Positions 9,375 to 17,562 of a stretch of DNA of 64,000 bases are shown here, piece after piece. The notes below the pieces were generated by a model that was not told the DNA's origin, searched no databases, and saw only the letters and a program-made list of their open reading frames with translations. The translations under genes and the position numbers were made by a program. This DNA is from Millionella massiliensis (GTDB taxonomy: Bacteria > Bacteroidota > Bacteroidia > Bacteroidales > Rikenellaceae): assembly GCF_900104655.1 (NCBI RefSeq), contig NZ_FNWD01000002.1, positions 2,650,246 to 2,714,245 on the forward strand. Reading direction: 5' to 3'. How positions within the stretch are numbered: position 1 is the stretch's first letter; the number at the start of each line of letters is the position of its first letter.

Positions 9375-9872
9375 CTATTCGGCGGCTGGAGCCTCGGTGT
9401 CGGTCAGTGCGGAGGTCTTGAGGTGGGCAAAGTGGATCAGGTCGTCGGGGGCGATCCGAATCTGGAGCCCGCGCACGCCGGCGCTGATGTAAATATGGTC
9501 GAATTCGCGGCAGCTTTCGTCGATGTACGAGGGAAAGTTGCGTTTCATGCCGATCGGTGAGCATCCGCCCCGGATGTAGCCGGTGGTGGGCAGCAGTTCA
9601 CGCATGTGGAGCATGGCGGCACTTTTGTTGCCGGATACCTTGGCGGCGGCTTTCAGGTCGACTTCGCGGTTGCCGGGGATGATGCAGACAAAGATGCCGC
9701 TGCGGTCGCCGCGCATGACCAACGTCTTGAAAACCTGACGGATGTCTTCGTGCAGTTGTTCGGCTACATGGCCGGCGTCGAGGTGCTCTTCGTCCACTTC
9801 GTAGGGGATCAGTTCGTAGGCGATCCCGGCTTGGTCCAACAGCCGTGCGGCGTTGGTCTTCGTGATTTTCAT
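9375..9872 (-). CDS. ybaK: Cys-tRNA(Pro)/aminoacyl-tRNA deacylase, YbaK family
   Basis: A 165-residue YbaK/EbsC-type editing protein that hydrolyses mischarged Cys-tRNA(Pro) in trans. Diagnostic segments are the conserved Lys in VFKTLVMRG (about residue 49), VDLKAAAKVSGNKSAAMLH and GYIRGGCSPIGMKR. The length is normal for the family. It is transcribed just ahead of mutY with a 4-bp gap, a pairing of translational and DNA fidelity functions that may be only genomic convenience. Confidence 0.92.
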   Translation of the reverse strand: MKITKTNAARLLDQAGIAYELIPYEVDEEHLDAGHVAEQLHEDIRQVFKTLVMRGDRSGIFVCIIPGNREVDLKAAAKVSGNKSAAMLHMRELLPTTGYIRGGCSPIGMKRNFPSYIDESCREFDHIYISAGVRGLQIRIAPDDLIHFAHLKTSALTDTEAPAAE

Positions 9873-9999
9873 TGCCTGATGCGATAAATATAATCTACTC
9901 GTTGCTCCGGTTCTGTCCGTTGGGCGGACGGGGGTGTCGTCGGAGGGTGTCCCTGCACGTCTATGGGGTGTGGGGCGACGGGGTGTGACCGTCTCTGTT

Positions 10000-10623
10000 T
10001 TACGGCACGAAGTTACGCAAAACTATTTCTAATCCCGCCGTTAAAATTTTCAAAGCCTCGTCGATGCGCCACGCAGCGCGGGGATCGCCTACGCGATTTG
10101 AGATCGATCGGAGCTGTAGGTAGGGGATTGTGCCGCTTCGGCATACCCCGAAAAATGCGGCTCCTTCCATCGACTCCAGCGCTTCGTCGTCGTGCAGCGG
10201 CAGGGGCATGCAGGCGCTGTTCGTGGAGCGGGCCGGGAGCAGAGGCAGCAGGGAACTGAGACGCTCTGCGTACGGGCACTCGATGGTCTGGGCTTCGGGC
10301 AGTGTGGCGAAGGGTTCGAACGTCCCGGTCTCGGACCGCCAGGCTCCGAGGTCGGCCTGGCGGTCGCTTCGGACGATGTAGGCCGTGTGGGCGGTTGCCG
10401 GAGTCAGATCGGAACGCAGTGACCCGGCGATGCCGGCCTGTATGATGAGGCGGGGCGTCAGTTCGTGCAGAATTCGTTGCGTGGCGGCTGCCGTGGCTCC
10501 CGCGCCCATGCCTCCGATGCACCATTGCAGGGCGTGACTGGCGTACCGGTCGCCGAAGCGTTGGCGCAGCGGGGCCTGTTCGAGCCGGGTGGCGGTCAGT
10601 ATGACGGTGGGCGGTAGGGTCAT
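10000..10623 (-). CDS. mqnB: Futalosine hydrolase
   Basis: A 207-residue nucleoside phosphorylase-superfamily protein. MqnB cleaves futalosine to dehypoxanthine futalosine in the alternative menaquinone pathway. Key segments are CIGGMGAGATAAATQRI and IIQAGIAGSL near the N-terminus, and ESMEGAAFFGVCRSGTIPYL followed by QLRSISNRVG, the purine/ribose-binding signature of MqnB-type proteins. It implies menaquinone made by the futalosine route rather than the MenF-MenD route; the other mqn genes are not in the window. The ATG overlaps the LysR stop codon by 4 bp (ATGA), which indicates translational coupling. Confidence 0.85.
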   Translation of the reverse strand: MTLPPTVILTATRLEQAPLRQRFGDRYASHALQWCIGGMGAGATAAATQRILHELTPRLIIQAGIAGSLRSDLTPATAHTAYIVRSDRQADLGAWRSETGTFEPFATLPEAQTIECPYAERLSSLLPLLPARSTNSACMPLPLHDDEALESMEGAAFFGVCRSGTIPYLQLRSISNRVGDPRAAWRIDEALKILTAGLEIVLRNFVP

Positions 10624-11531
10624 TTGCGGTTGGATTTTCGTGTGTGGGCTGGGGTCTCGGTAGCAAAGCGGATGAAACTCTCGGCAATCGAGCCGGGGTT
10701 GCCTTGCAGGGTGGCGAACGAAAATTCGCGTTCGAAGGTAAGACCGTCGATGTCGATGACAGTGAGGGTGTCGGAGAGCAGTTCGCGGGTGACGGCCCGC
10801 ACGGAGAGCAGCGCCACGCAGTCGTAGTCGGAGAGGAACGACTTGATGCCTTCGGTGCTACCGATCTGCATGATGACGTTCAGCGACGAGAGCTTGATGT
10901 GGTGGTCGTTCAGGCGGCGTTCGATCACTTCGAGGGTGCCGGAGCCGTTCTCGCGCAGGACGATCGGAAGGGTGGTGAGTTCCTCGGGGGTGATGGTCTC
11001 GCGTGTGGCGTAGAGGCTGTGGCTACCGGTGACCAGTACCAGCTCGTCGCGCATGAAGGGCTCGTAGTGGATGCCGGTGTGGCGCGTTTCGCCTTCGACC
11101 AGCGCCAGGTCGATGCTGTGGCTGAAGAGTGCCTGGGTCATCTGACGGCTGTTGCCGGTGTCGAGGGTGGTGCGGATCTCGGGGTAGCGGGTCGAAAAGC
11201 GGGCCAGACAGGCCGGCAGAACATACTGCGCAATGGTGCTGCTGGCACCGATACGCAGCTCGCCGCTGAAGTTGCCGGTCAGCATGTTCATGTCGAACTG
11301 CATGCGGCGGTAGCTGTCGAGGATCTTCTCGGCGTGGAAGAGCATCACTTCGCCGGCCTTGGTGAGGCTGATCGAGGTGCCGTGTCGGTCGAACAGCGAG
11401 GTGCCCACCTGGCTCTCCAGCTCCTTGATGTGGCGGGTCACGGCGGGCTGGGTGATGTAGAGCTCCTGTGCGGCACGGGTGAAGCTGAGGTGGCGGGCGA
11501 CGCTGACGAATGTTCTGAGGCGGAAGTCCAT
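10620..11531 (-). CDS. LysR-family transcriptional regulator
   Basis: A 303-residue LysR regulator. The winged HTH is at the N-terminus (MDFRLRTFVSVARHLSFTRA, then LYITQPAVTRHIKELESQVG), followed by a linker helix. The periplasmic-binding-like effector domain covers about residues 90-290 (LRIGASSTIAQYVLP). It is closest in look to the CysL/YeiE branch. A TTG 36 bp upstream would extend it, but that codon overlaps a likely -7 box (GACCTTTG on the minus strand near 11564-11571), so MDF is taken as start. It overlaps mqnB by 4 bp, so it may regulate a unit containing mqnB, which is unusual for a LysR gene; most are divergent from their targets. Confidence 0.9.
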   Translation of the reverse strand: MDFRLRTFVSVARHLSFTRAAQELYITQPAVTRHIKELESQVGTSLFDRHGTSISLTKAGEVMLFHAEKILDSYRRMQFDMNMLTGNFSGELRIGASSTIAQYVLPACLARFSTRYPEIRTTLDTGNSRQMTQALFSHSIDLALVEGETRHTGIHYEPFMRDELVLVTGSHSLYATRETITPEELTTLPIVLRENGSGTLEVIERRLNDHHIKLSSLNVIMQIGSTEGIKSFLSDYDCVALLSVRAVTRELLSDTLTVIDIDGLTFEREFSFATLQGNPGSIAESFIRFATETPAHTRKSNRK

Positions 11532-11630
11532 GGGCTGTGTCGGGGCGTATGGGATGCCGATAGACAAAGGTCGGAAAAATGTGGCGGTTTTCGAAATACC
11601 CGGGGAACGGGCGCTGTCGGCCGTAAAAGA

Positions 11631-11664
11631 AACGCACCGCTTTCGGTGAGGAAAGCGGTGCGTT
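11631..11664 (-). terminator. Terminator of the coiled-coil lipoprotein gene
   Basis: A perfect 13-bp stem (11631-11643 with 11652-11664, 8-nt loop). On the minus strand it is followed by TTTCTTTT. It sits 27 bp after the stop of the gene that ends at 11692. Confidence 0.8.
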
Positions 11665-11691
11665 GTGTGGGGTTGTGGTGGTCTCGCAGGA

Positions 11692-12555
11692 CTATTTGTG
11701 CGAGATGACCAGTATCTTGGAGTTTTTCCAGAAGGCTTCCTTGTCGGTGATGACCAACTCTTCGACTACGTCTTTCGAACCTTTGACGAGCATGTAGCTG
11801 TTTTCGGGGTGCGAGGTGACGATCTTCACTTTTGATTTGCCGATCGGGATGCGTTCCACGGTGCGGTCGTCGGCTTTGGTGAAGCTATCCATCGAGGCGT
11901 TGTCGCTCACTACGCGGGTGCGGCCGATGACGCCTTTCTTGTCGATGATATCTTTTTCGAGCAGCTCTTTATCGGTGGCTACGATGTAGTACACGGTGTG
12001 CAGCTGGGCGTCCTGTTCGGCAACGGTGGTCTGCAGTTCGGCTTTGTCGCTCTCGAGGTTCGATACGGTGTGGCCGAGGGCTTCGACTTCCACTTTCAGG
12101 GCTTTGACCTGGTCGGTCAGGGCGGCGAGCTGGGCGTTTTTCTGGTCGAGCTGGGCCTGCAGTTGTGCGATCAGGGTTTGCAGCGATTCGATCTTGACGT
12201 TGGCTTCCTTCAACTTTTTGGCCGAGGTCTGGAGACGGGCGATGGTAGCGCGGTTCTGGTCGAGCAGTTCGCTGATGGCGGCGATGTTTTCGGCAATCTG
12301 TTCCTTGACGGGTTTGGTCAGTTCACCGCCGGCCGAGGTCTGTTTGGTGACGAGTTTTTCGCGTTCGGCGATCTGGTTGATGTTGGCGGCTATTTCGCTG
12401 ATGCTGTTGAAGGCGTCGTTGATGATCGAATCTTTGGCTGCGATCACTTGCGTCAGCGAATCATTGGCCATGGCTGTCGAGTCCGGGGTCTGGCTTTTCG
12501 GGCCGCAGGAGGCGAACAACGTCGCAGTGGCGGCAAGAATCAAAATCTTTTTCAT
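11692..12555 (-). CDS. Coiled-coil lipoprotein of unknown function
   Basis: A 287-residue predicted lipoprotein: a short hydrophobic signal ends in the lipobox LFASC. Residues about 60-190 are a long heptad-rich coiled coil with little loop structure (for example IESLQTLIAQLQAQLDQKN). A C-terminal globular part of about 100 residues follows (YYIVATDKELLEKDIIDKKG, then KVKIVTSHPENSYMLVKGS). It is probably an outer-membrane-anchored periplasmic protein. No enzyme motif is seen and I do not assign a function. The start MKKILIL is preferred over a 27-residue longer frame because it gives a clean signal and because a -7-like box (12582-12589) lies upstream of it. Confidence 0.8.
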   Translation of the reverse strand: MKKILILAATATLFASCGPKSQTPDSTAMANDSLTQVIAAKDSIINDAFNSISEIAANINQIAEREKLVTKQTSAGGELTKPVKEQIAENIAAISELLDQNRATIARLQTSAKKLKEANVKIESLQTLIAQLQAQLDQKNAQLAALTDQVKALKVEVEALGHTVSNLESDKAELQTTVAEQDAQLHTVYYIVATDKELLEKDIIDKKGVIGRTRVVSDNASMDSFTKADDRTVERIPIGKSKVKIVTSHPENSYMLVKGSKDVVEELVITDKEAFWKNSKILVISHK

Positions 12556-12581
12556 ATCCACAAACTGTTTGTTGGTGTGCG

Positions 12582-12589
12582 CAAAAGTA
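12582..12589 (-). promoter_or_regulatory. -7 box of the coiled-coil lipoprotein gene
   Basis: TACTTTTG on the minus strand matches TAnnTTTG and lies 26 bp upstream of the ATG at 12555. No convincing -33 element was found at the usual distance. Confidence 0.45.
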
Positions 12590-12642
12590 GATAAAAACTC
12601 AATTTGTCCTACGTTCCTGTGCAAAAAGCGTACCATTTATGC

Positions 12643-12855
12643 CTATTCGACGTCCACCAGGTCGCGCAATTTCACACCGAGTGCCTGGCTGATGGTCAGC
12701 AGGGTCCGTACGGTGAGGTTGCTGCGGCCGTATTCGATGCGGCTCATGTTCGACTTTTCGAAGTTGCATCGTGCGGCGAGGTCCTGTTGGCTGATGCCTC
12801 GCTCGGAGCGCAGTTGGGCGATGCGTCGGCCGATCCGGTAAAGAATTTCCTCCAT
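12643..12855 (-). CDS. XRE/Cro-type helix-turn-helix regulator
   Basis: A 70-residue protein that is almost only an HTH_3 domain: MEEILYRIGRRIAQLRSERG, then ISQQDLAARCNFEKSNMSRI, then EYGRSNLTVRTLLTISQALG. Such small XRE proteins are usually dimeric repressors that act on palindromes. Two near-identical palindromes lie directly upstream (12863-12880 and 12909-12926). An alternative ATG at 12870 lies inside the first palindrome, so the ATG at 12855 is preferred. Autoregulation is likely (inference). It could control the small basic membrane protein transcribed in the opposite direction. Confidence 0.85.
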   Translation of the reverse strand: MEEILYRIGRRIAQLRSERGISQQDLAARCNFEKSNMSRIEYGRSNLTVRTLLTISQALGVKLRDLVDVE

Positions 12856-12862
12856 GGAGCGT

Positions 12863-12880
12863 GTTATCATGTTTGATAAC
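12863..12880. promoter_or_regulatory. Operator-like palindrome 1
   Basis: GTTATCATGTTTGATAAC: two perfect 7-bp half sites (GTTATCA/TGATAAC) with a 4-nt spacer. It lies just before the XRE start codon and overlaps the -33 element (12872-12875) of the divergent promoter. Confidence 0.7.
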
Positions 12881-12901
12881 AAAGTTTTTTCTTTACCTTT
12901 G
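12872..12901 (+). promoter_or_regulatory. Divergent plus-strand promoter between the two palindromes
   Basis: TTTG at 12872-12875, 18 bp, then a perfect -7 box TACCTTTG at 12894-12901. The predicted start falls next to or within palindrome 2. The downstream gene on this strand is the basic membrane protein at 13150, which would have a leader of about 245 nt. Confidence 0.5.
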
Positions 12902-12908
12902 TAGTGTG

Positions 12909-12926
12909 GTTATCATGTATGATAAC
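12909..12926. promoter_or_regulatory. Operator-like palindrome 2
   Basis: GTTATCATGTATGATAAC has the same 7-bp half sites as palindrome 1 and differs at one spacer base. The centre-to-centre distance is 46 bp, suitable for two bound repressor dimers flanking both promoters. Confidence 0.7.
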
Positions 12927-13149
12927 TTAAGCGAGCGTCCGGCTTGCATGGACAAAATGTCATAAATTTTGGCGTCGGAGGCAACAAACAGGCGCGATTC
13001 ACGTTTAAATAAACAAGGGTTTTGCGAGCCGGGAATGATGATACAATCGACGCGGAAAATGTCGATTTATATTGCCCTCGCTCTTTTTGCACGATAATTG
13101 TATTGTCCAAAATATAAAGGCCGGATGTGGCTATAAACGATCTATTGCT

Positions 13150-13464
13150 ATGGATACCGGAGAGTTTATTTTGCTGGGAGGGCTGGTAGCCGTTGTGGCT
13201 GTCATGCTGGTGGTGCCCTTTGTCTGGTCGCAGCCCGATAACAGTGAGGCTCGTGCCCGGGCCAAACGGGTGAGGGTGCGTAAACGGCAGAAGCGTAAAA
13301 ACCAGAGAAAGCGGAAAAATACGGTTGAAAAGCCGCTTTTGGGCGTGGATTGGCGCGGTTCGCTGGTGAGTTCGTTGCAGACGGAAGAGACTGCCTATGC
13401 CTGGCAAAAACTTCACTGCGAGAAGACTCCGCCGATGCTTCCGTCTCATCGGATCGATTCCTGA
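13150..13464 (+). CDS. Small membrane-anchored, strongly basic protein
   Basis: A 104-residue open frame: one N-terminal transmembrane segment (residues about 6-26, FILLGGLVAVVAVMLVVPFV), then a very basic stretch of about 25 residues rich in Arg and Lys (about residues 35-57), then a polar C-terminus. No family recognised. A basic cytoplasmic tail suggests contact with nucleic acid or phospholipid (inference). Support for its being real: it has its own strong terminator, a clean ATG, and a divergent regulated promoter upstream. Against: no known domain. It may be the target of the neighbouring XRE regulator. Confidence 0.5.
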   Translation: MDTGEFILLGGLVAVVAVMLVVPFVWSQPDNSEARARAKRVRVRKRQKRKNQRKRKNTVEKPLLGVDWRGSLVSSLQTEETAYAWQKLHCEKTPPMLPSHRIDS

Positions 13465-13496
13465 TTTGGGGACGTCCCTTGAATGTTGATAGGATT

Positions 13497-13548
13497 GTGC
13501 CCTGATGCACCTGCCGACGCGGGCAGTGTATCAGGGCACATTGTTTTT
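13497..13548 (+). terminator. Terminator of the small basic protein gene
   Basis: A long hairpin: GTGCCCTGAT (13497-13506) pairs with ATCAGGGCAC (13530-13539), with an inner CTGCC/GGCAG stem. It is followed by TTGTTTTTAG. Confidence 0.75.
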
Positions 13549-13593
13549 AGAAGATCGGGATGCAACCCAATATGGACGAAAAGGCCGGTATCT

Positions 13594-13632
13594 AAAAAGG
13601 GTATCGAGGCAAAGGCTCCCGATACCCTTTTT
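13594..13632. terminator. Bidirectional terminator between convergent genes
   Basis: A perfect 13-bp stem (13594-13606 with 13620-13632) with A5 at one end and T5 at the other works on both strands. It lies between the plus-strand basic protein gene and the minus-strand EFR1 gene. Confidence 0.75.
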
Positions 13633-13735
13633 ACACCTATCTCTCCTGTTGGATTCGTGAATTTAGTGGCGTTCTCGTTGTGGGAACTTCAGCATTAATG
13701 GCAGTGGCCGCATGCTCCGTCGTCAGCGCCGGGCT

Positions 13736-14521
13736 CTATAAAAAGTATTCGGGTTCGCGGCGGGCGCTGAAGTATTGGAACAGCTTGGCCGTATAGGGGG
13801 TGTCGAAACGGCGGGCAGAGGTCGGGCAGAACTTCAGACAGGCGCAGCATTTGATACATCCTGAGGCGTCGCTGGTGGCGATACCGTCGGCCGTAAGCGA
13901 TACGACCCCCGTGGGACAGACTTCGATACAGGTGCCGCAGCCGGTGCATAGAGCCGGATCAGTCGTGGGTGTGGCCGGTGTCGACGGGCCTTTGGTCTTG
14001 TAGGGCACGTTCCCTTTGATGTCGGGGGTGCTCCAGCAGCCCCCGTCCAGTTTGGCGCGAGAATCGGCACCGAAACGGTGCGCAGCGGCCTGGTCGTCGG
14101 CGTCGGGACGTCCCTGGGCGATGGGCATCCCTTCGTCGGGACGGCTGTAGGAGTGTTCACCGATGAAGGCTGCGGCCGAGAGCGGGGCGAATCCTTGACG
14201 GACGGCCAGGTCGCGCAGCTCGACCAGCGCATCTTCGTAATCGCGGTTGCCGTAGACAACCAGCAGAATGGCCGGCGTCTGGCCCGGTGTGGCAGCATGG
14301 ACGGCGGCAAAGCGTTCGACAGCGGTTTCCGCGACGCGTCCGCCGTAGACCGGAGCAACGAAAATGGCGGTGTCCGTCACGGTGATTGACGTTTCGTGGT
14401 CGGGCAGGGTCATGTCATGCTCCGCCACGTGGTCAGTGGTGGTGGAGAAACCGGCGGCCACTTGCCGGGCGACGGTGGCGCCTGTGTGGGTCGGCGAGAA
14501 GGTGATCAAATCAATTTCCAT
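13736..14521 (-). CDS. EFR1-family flavodoxin/ferredoxin protein
   Basis: A 261-residue protein that joins an N-terminal flavodoxin-like part (MEIDLITFSPTHTGATVARQ, with VAPVYGGRVAETA and LLVVYGNRDYEDALVEL) to a C-terminal pair of [4Fe-4S] motifs (CTGCGTCIEVCP and CIKCCACLKFCP). This is the EFR1 layout, a cytoplasmic electron-transfer protein found widely in anaerobes; the physiological partners are unknown. The ATG at 14519-14521 is chosen because the longer upstream frame reads through unlikely low-complexity sequence. It stands alone, with a bidirectional terminator after it. Confidence 0.88.
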   Translation of the reverse strand: MEIDLITFSPTHTGATVARQVAAGFSTTTDHVAEHDMTLPDHETSITVTDTAIFVAPVYGGRVAETAVERFAAVHAATPGQTPAILLVVYGNRDYEDALVELRDLAVRQGFAPLSAAAFIGEHSYSRPDEGMPIAQGRPDADDQAAAHRFGADSRAKLDGGCWSTPDIKGNVPYKTKGPSTPATPTTDPALCTGCGTCIEVCPTGVVSLTADGIATSDASGCIKCCACLKFCPTSARRFDTPYTAKLFQYFSARREPEYFL

Positions 14522-14720
14522 ATCATACGGTATTTTTAAGGGCCGGCCACGCTGGCGGAGAACCCTTATGCGGTGCGTACCGCGAGGCTCCGCTCGGGGC
14601 CGGTCATTCGTTGTGGAGGGGTGTCCCTCCGTGTGTTTGCTGTTACTCTGCTGTTGACGGTTGGCACAACCGCCGTGTACGATTGCGCGGTCACGCATTA
14701 CGCAGGGAATCGGCAGGCTG

Positions 14721-17186
14721 CTACTCCTTTGCGGCGGTATCGGCGGTGCGGCGGGCAAACTCTTTGAGGAAGGCCTGTTTCACCAGTTCGAAACTCAGCG
14801 GTTCGATCAGGTCTTTCCGCTCGTCGTCGAGCAGGAAGGGGGTGTGCGATCGCACGATCTGCACGCCGTTCGAATCGACCCCTTCGAAGGTGTCGCAACT
14901 GCGGTATGCGGTCAGCAGGTCGGCCGTGGTGCCGCGGTGTGCTTCGCTGTTCTCCTGCCATTTGATTTTCAGGCGTGTGAAATCGGGCGACAGCACGATG
15001 CAACCATCTTCCACGCGGCTCTCCGAGGCATCGGTCGTGAACGAGTCGAGCACCTTGAAGTAGGGAATCCGGAAGCGGACGTGGGCCGGTCGGTCGTTGT
15101 TGTAGCGGGCCGAGTAGGTAACACTGGCACCGCCGCGGCGGAAACGAATTTCGGAGGTAACGCGGCCCATCTCGGTGGGGGCGTCGACGATCGAGATGTG
15201 GTCGCCCTCTTTGGTCCACTCGGGCGAAAGGACGGGGTAGAGGTAGAGGTCTCGTCCCGATTCCACACCGGAGCGGCCGCCGTATTCGTGGATCAGGAAG
15301 TTGCGGATCAGGAAGGCGGTCTTGGCCGAGGCCCAGGCGTGGGGCGTGGGACAGGTCGGATCGACCATCCGGTCTTTCCACGGAATCACCAGATTCTCGA
15401 ACCCTTCGTGGGTCGAACCGGAGTGGAGAATCAGGTGGTAGAAGTCGATCAGTGCCTGACGCTGTTCGCCCTGCACCATGTACTGCTCGATCAGGTTGGC
15501 CGTGATGTACTGGTGGAGGTGCTGGCCGTGGCGGTAGGTCATGATCCCCTCGGCGTATCCCTTGCGGATGTGGTTCAGGCTGCCGGTGACGAAGCGGTGG
15601 CGGGGTTCGAGCAGTTCGGTCGGGTAGGCCAGCAGCATGTTCTCCCAGTCGCTGTTGCACTGATATTCGTTGAAGCCGCGGCGGGCCTGTTTGCCGGTCA
15701 GAAAATCATAGAGTCCGGTGGGAACGTATCCGTCGGGTCGGACGGAGTGCTCGATGCCGCGCAGAATCGACTCGGTATAGGTTTTTTCGAGGGCTTGCCA
15801 GTCGGCCAGCACCTCGTCGTGTCCCAGGTCGCGCGCCATCCGGATGCAGTAGCGCAGCCCGAGCAGGGCCCAGTAGTTGTTGCAGGCGTAGTGGCCGTCG
15901 ATCATCTCGTTGTCGTACGGGTAGGTCGGCGGAAGCAGTCCGTAGGGGCTGCGTGTGGTCTCGGTGCGGATGTACTCGACGGCTTTGGTGAGGCTCGGGA
16001 AAACCTCCTCGCCGAGGGCTTTGTCGCGGGTGAAAAGGTAGTAGCCGGCTACCATGTACATGATGTGGCCGTGGGCGGTGGGGATGATGCCGCCGTGGGC
16101 GAGCGACCGGTCGAAATAGAGACCGTCGGGTTCCTGTTGCAGGATGGCGTTGCGGACGATCAACCGCGCGTAGTCGGGACAGCCGTTGGTCAGGTAGGCC
16201 ATCGACATCTGGGGCGCGGAGGTCAGGAAAAAGAAGGGGTAGGGAATACCGTCGGTCTGCATCTTCCGGCCGTCGGGGAAGGTGCGGGTGGCCAGCAGCA
16301 GATGGACCATCGAGGCGCGTTGGGCGTCCTGGATCCGTTTTTCGGGGATCTCGAAGCGGGTTTGCGATCCGATGAGGTTCTTCCAGAAGGCGACCGTCGC
16401 GGTGTGGTACGCTTCATAGTCGGCCTGGGCGATACGTTGGGCCTGTGCGGGGTCGGCGACCGGTACGCAGGGCATCTTGAAGACCAGTTCGGCCTGCTGG
16501 CGGGGTTTCAGCACCCGGTCGTAACGCACGATGGCGGTACGGGTCTCGGGCGTGATTCGCAGCGATGACCCGGTGAAGGGGGCGGTATAGGGGGTGCCTT
16601 CAACGGCTTCGATACGTTCGTAACCGTCGTTGAAGGTGAAGAGCAGCCGGTTGTCTTTATAGAGGGCGTTGTCGCGGATGAGGTATTCGTTGTCGTCGGA
16701 GAAGCCTTGCAGGGCGGCCAATCGGTAGTCTGCCTTTTTGCCGCGGGTCGAGACGTTGAACAGTGCGTGGGCCTCCTCTTTGCCGGTATTGGTCATGGTG
16801 ACTTTCACGAAGTTCACGCAGTTGCTGACGTCGGCCGTGTCGAGCGGGGCAGAGTAGATGGCGATCCGGTATTCGATATCGCCGTCGTTCCAGCGGTCGC
16901 CGACTACGGGGATCCATCCCTCTTCAAAGGTCTTTTGGCGAATCAGAATCGGGGTGTCGTGGGGCCCGTAGCTGAAGTTCAACTCGGCGTGGCCGGTGTA
17001 GAGCGACCCGTCGTAGGTGACTTCAGTCACCTGGGGGTGGAAGGGCATCCCGATGACGGTGGTTGATTTCCGAAGGTAGCACCACTCTTTGGCGGGATCG
17101 TCGGTGAGTGGAAGCTCCTGGCTGTGAGTGGTGTGGACGCCGACGGTTAACAACAGCGTCCCGAGCAGGGTGTAATGTATTTTCAT
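14721..17186 (-). CDS. Secreted six-hairpin glycosidase-like protein
   Basis: An 821-residue exported protein with a signal peptide (MKIHYTLLGTLLLTVGVHTT, cut near HSQ). Residues about 25-270 look like a beta-sandwich lead domain. Residues about 290-680 look like an (alpha/alpha)6 barrel, with repeats such as DGIPYPFFFLTSAPQMSMAY, GGIIPTAHGHIMYMVAGYY and GLLPPTYPYDNEMIDGHYAC. The C-terminus is beta-rich. This fits the six-hairpin glycosidase superfamily (GH15/37/63/65/78/95-like), but I cannot assign a CAZy family. Candidate acids include the Glu in STHEGFENLVIPW. It is the last gene of the minus-strand hydrolase run, with no partner overlapping it. Confidence 0.72.
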   Translation of the reverse strand: MKIHYTLLGTLLLTVGVHTTHSQELPLTDDPAKEWCYLRKSTTVIGMPFHPQVTEVTYDGSLYTGHAELNFSYGPHDTPILIRQKTFEEGWIPVVGDRWNDGDIEYRIAIYSAPLDTADVSNCVNFVKVTMTNTGKEEAHALFNVSTRGKKADYRLAALQGFSDDNEYLIRDNALYKDNRLLFTFNDGYERIEAVEGTPYTAPFTGSSLRITPETRTAIVRYDRVLKPRQQAELVFKMPCVPVADPAQAQRIAQADYEAYHTATVAFWKNLIGSQTRFEIPEKRIQDAQRASMVHLLLATRTFPDGRKMQTDGIPYPFFFLTSAPQMSMAYLTNGCPDYARLIVRNAILQQEPDGLYFDRSLAHGGIIPTAHGHIMYMVAGYYLFTRDKALGEEVFPSLTKAVEYIRTETTRSPYGLLPPTYPYDNEMIDGHYACNNYWALLGLRYCIRMARDLGHDEVLADWQALEKTYTESILRGIEHSVRPDGYVPTGLYDFLTGKQARRGFNEYQCNSDWENMLLAYPTELLEPRHRFVTGSLNHIRKGYAEGIMTYRHGQHLHQYITANLIEQYMVQGEQRQALIDFYHLILHSGSTHEGFENLVIPWKDRMVDPTCPTPHAWASAKTAFLIRNFLIHEYGGRSGVESGRDLYLYPVLSPEWTKEGDHISIVDAPTEMGRVTSEIRFRRGGASVTYSARYNNDRPAHVRFRIPYFKVLDSFTTDASESRVEDGCIVLSPDFTRLKIKWQENSEAHRGTTADLLTAYRSCDTFEGVDSNGVQIVRSHTPFLLDDERKDLIEPLSFELVKQAFLKEFARRTADTAAKE

Positions 17187-17562
17187 GAATCGGTGGGTTT
17201 GGGTCGTTTGAATAGGAGCCGTTGGGCGGGGAAACAGTGTCCGGGAGTTTACTGCCCCCATTGGCTTGTCTGCAATATTGGCGATTTTTTCTGATTTGTG
17301 CAAACGATTGCCGAGTCTGCAAGACGGACCCCGCGGTGCTACGTCGGGTAGGTTGCGACGGTCGGGAATACGTAATTCTGTGTTACGGAACGGCTGACCG
17401 GGGTTACGTAAGGGTGGAATTAACCAGATCGGCCTCCGTCCTTGCCAGAGTTTTCCCGGCGAGGACGAAGACCGACTGCAAGTGGCTGAGTAAGGGTGTG
17501 GATAAAGGTTGCGCTGATGTGCCGTTCCGAAACAGCGCGAAGAATGGGGGGCACCCCGAGAA
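17187..17562. other. Intergenic region, nothing recognised
   Basis: About 375 bp between the six-hairpin glycosidase and the S41 peptidase gene. No clear promoter box, RNA or repeat was identified. A short hairpin (GGCACCC/GGGTGCC) spans the peptidase stop codon but has no T tract on the minus strand. Confidence 0.4.

Noticed and set aside
10644-11708. A 354-codon plus-strand frame antisense to LysR
   Set aside because: LysR with HTH and an mqnB overlap is clear; the antisense frame also overlaps the terminator at 11631-11664.
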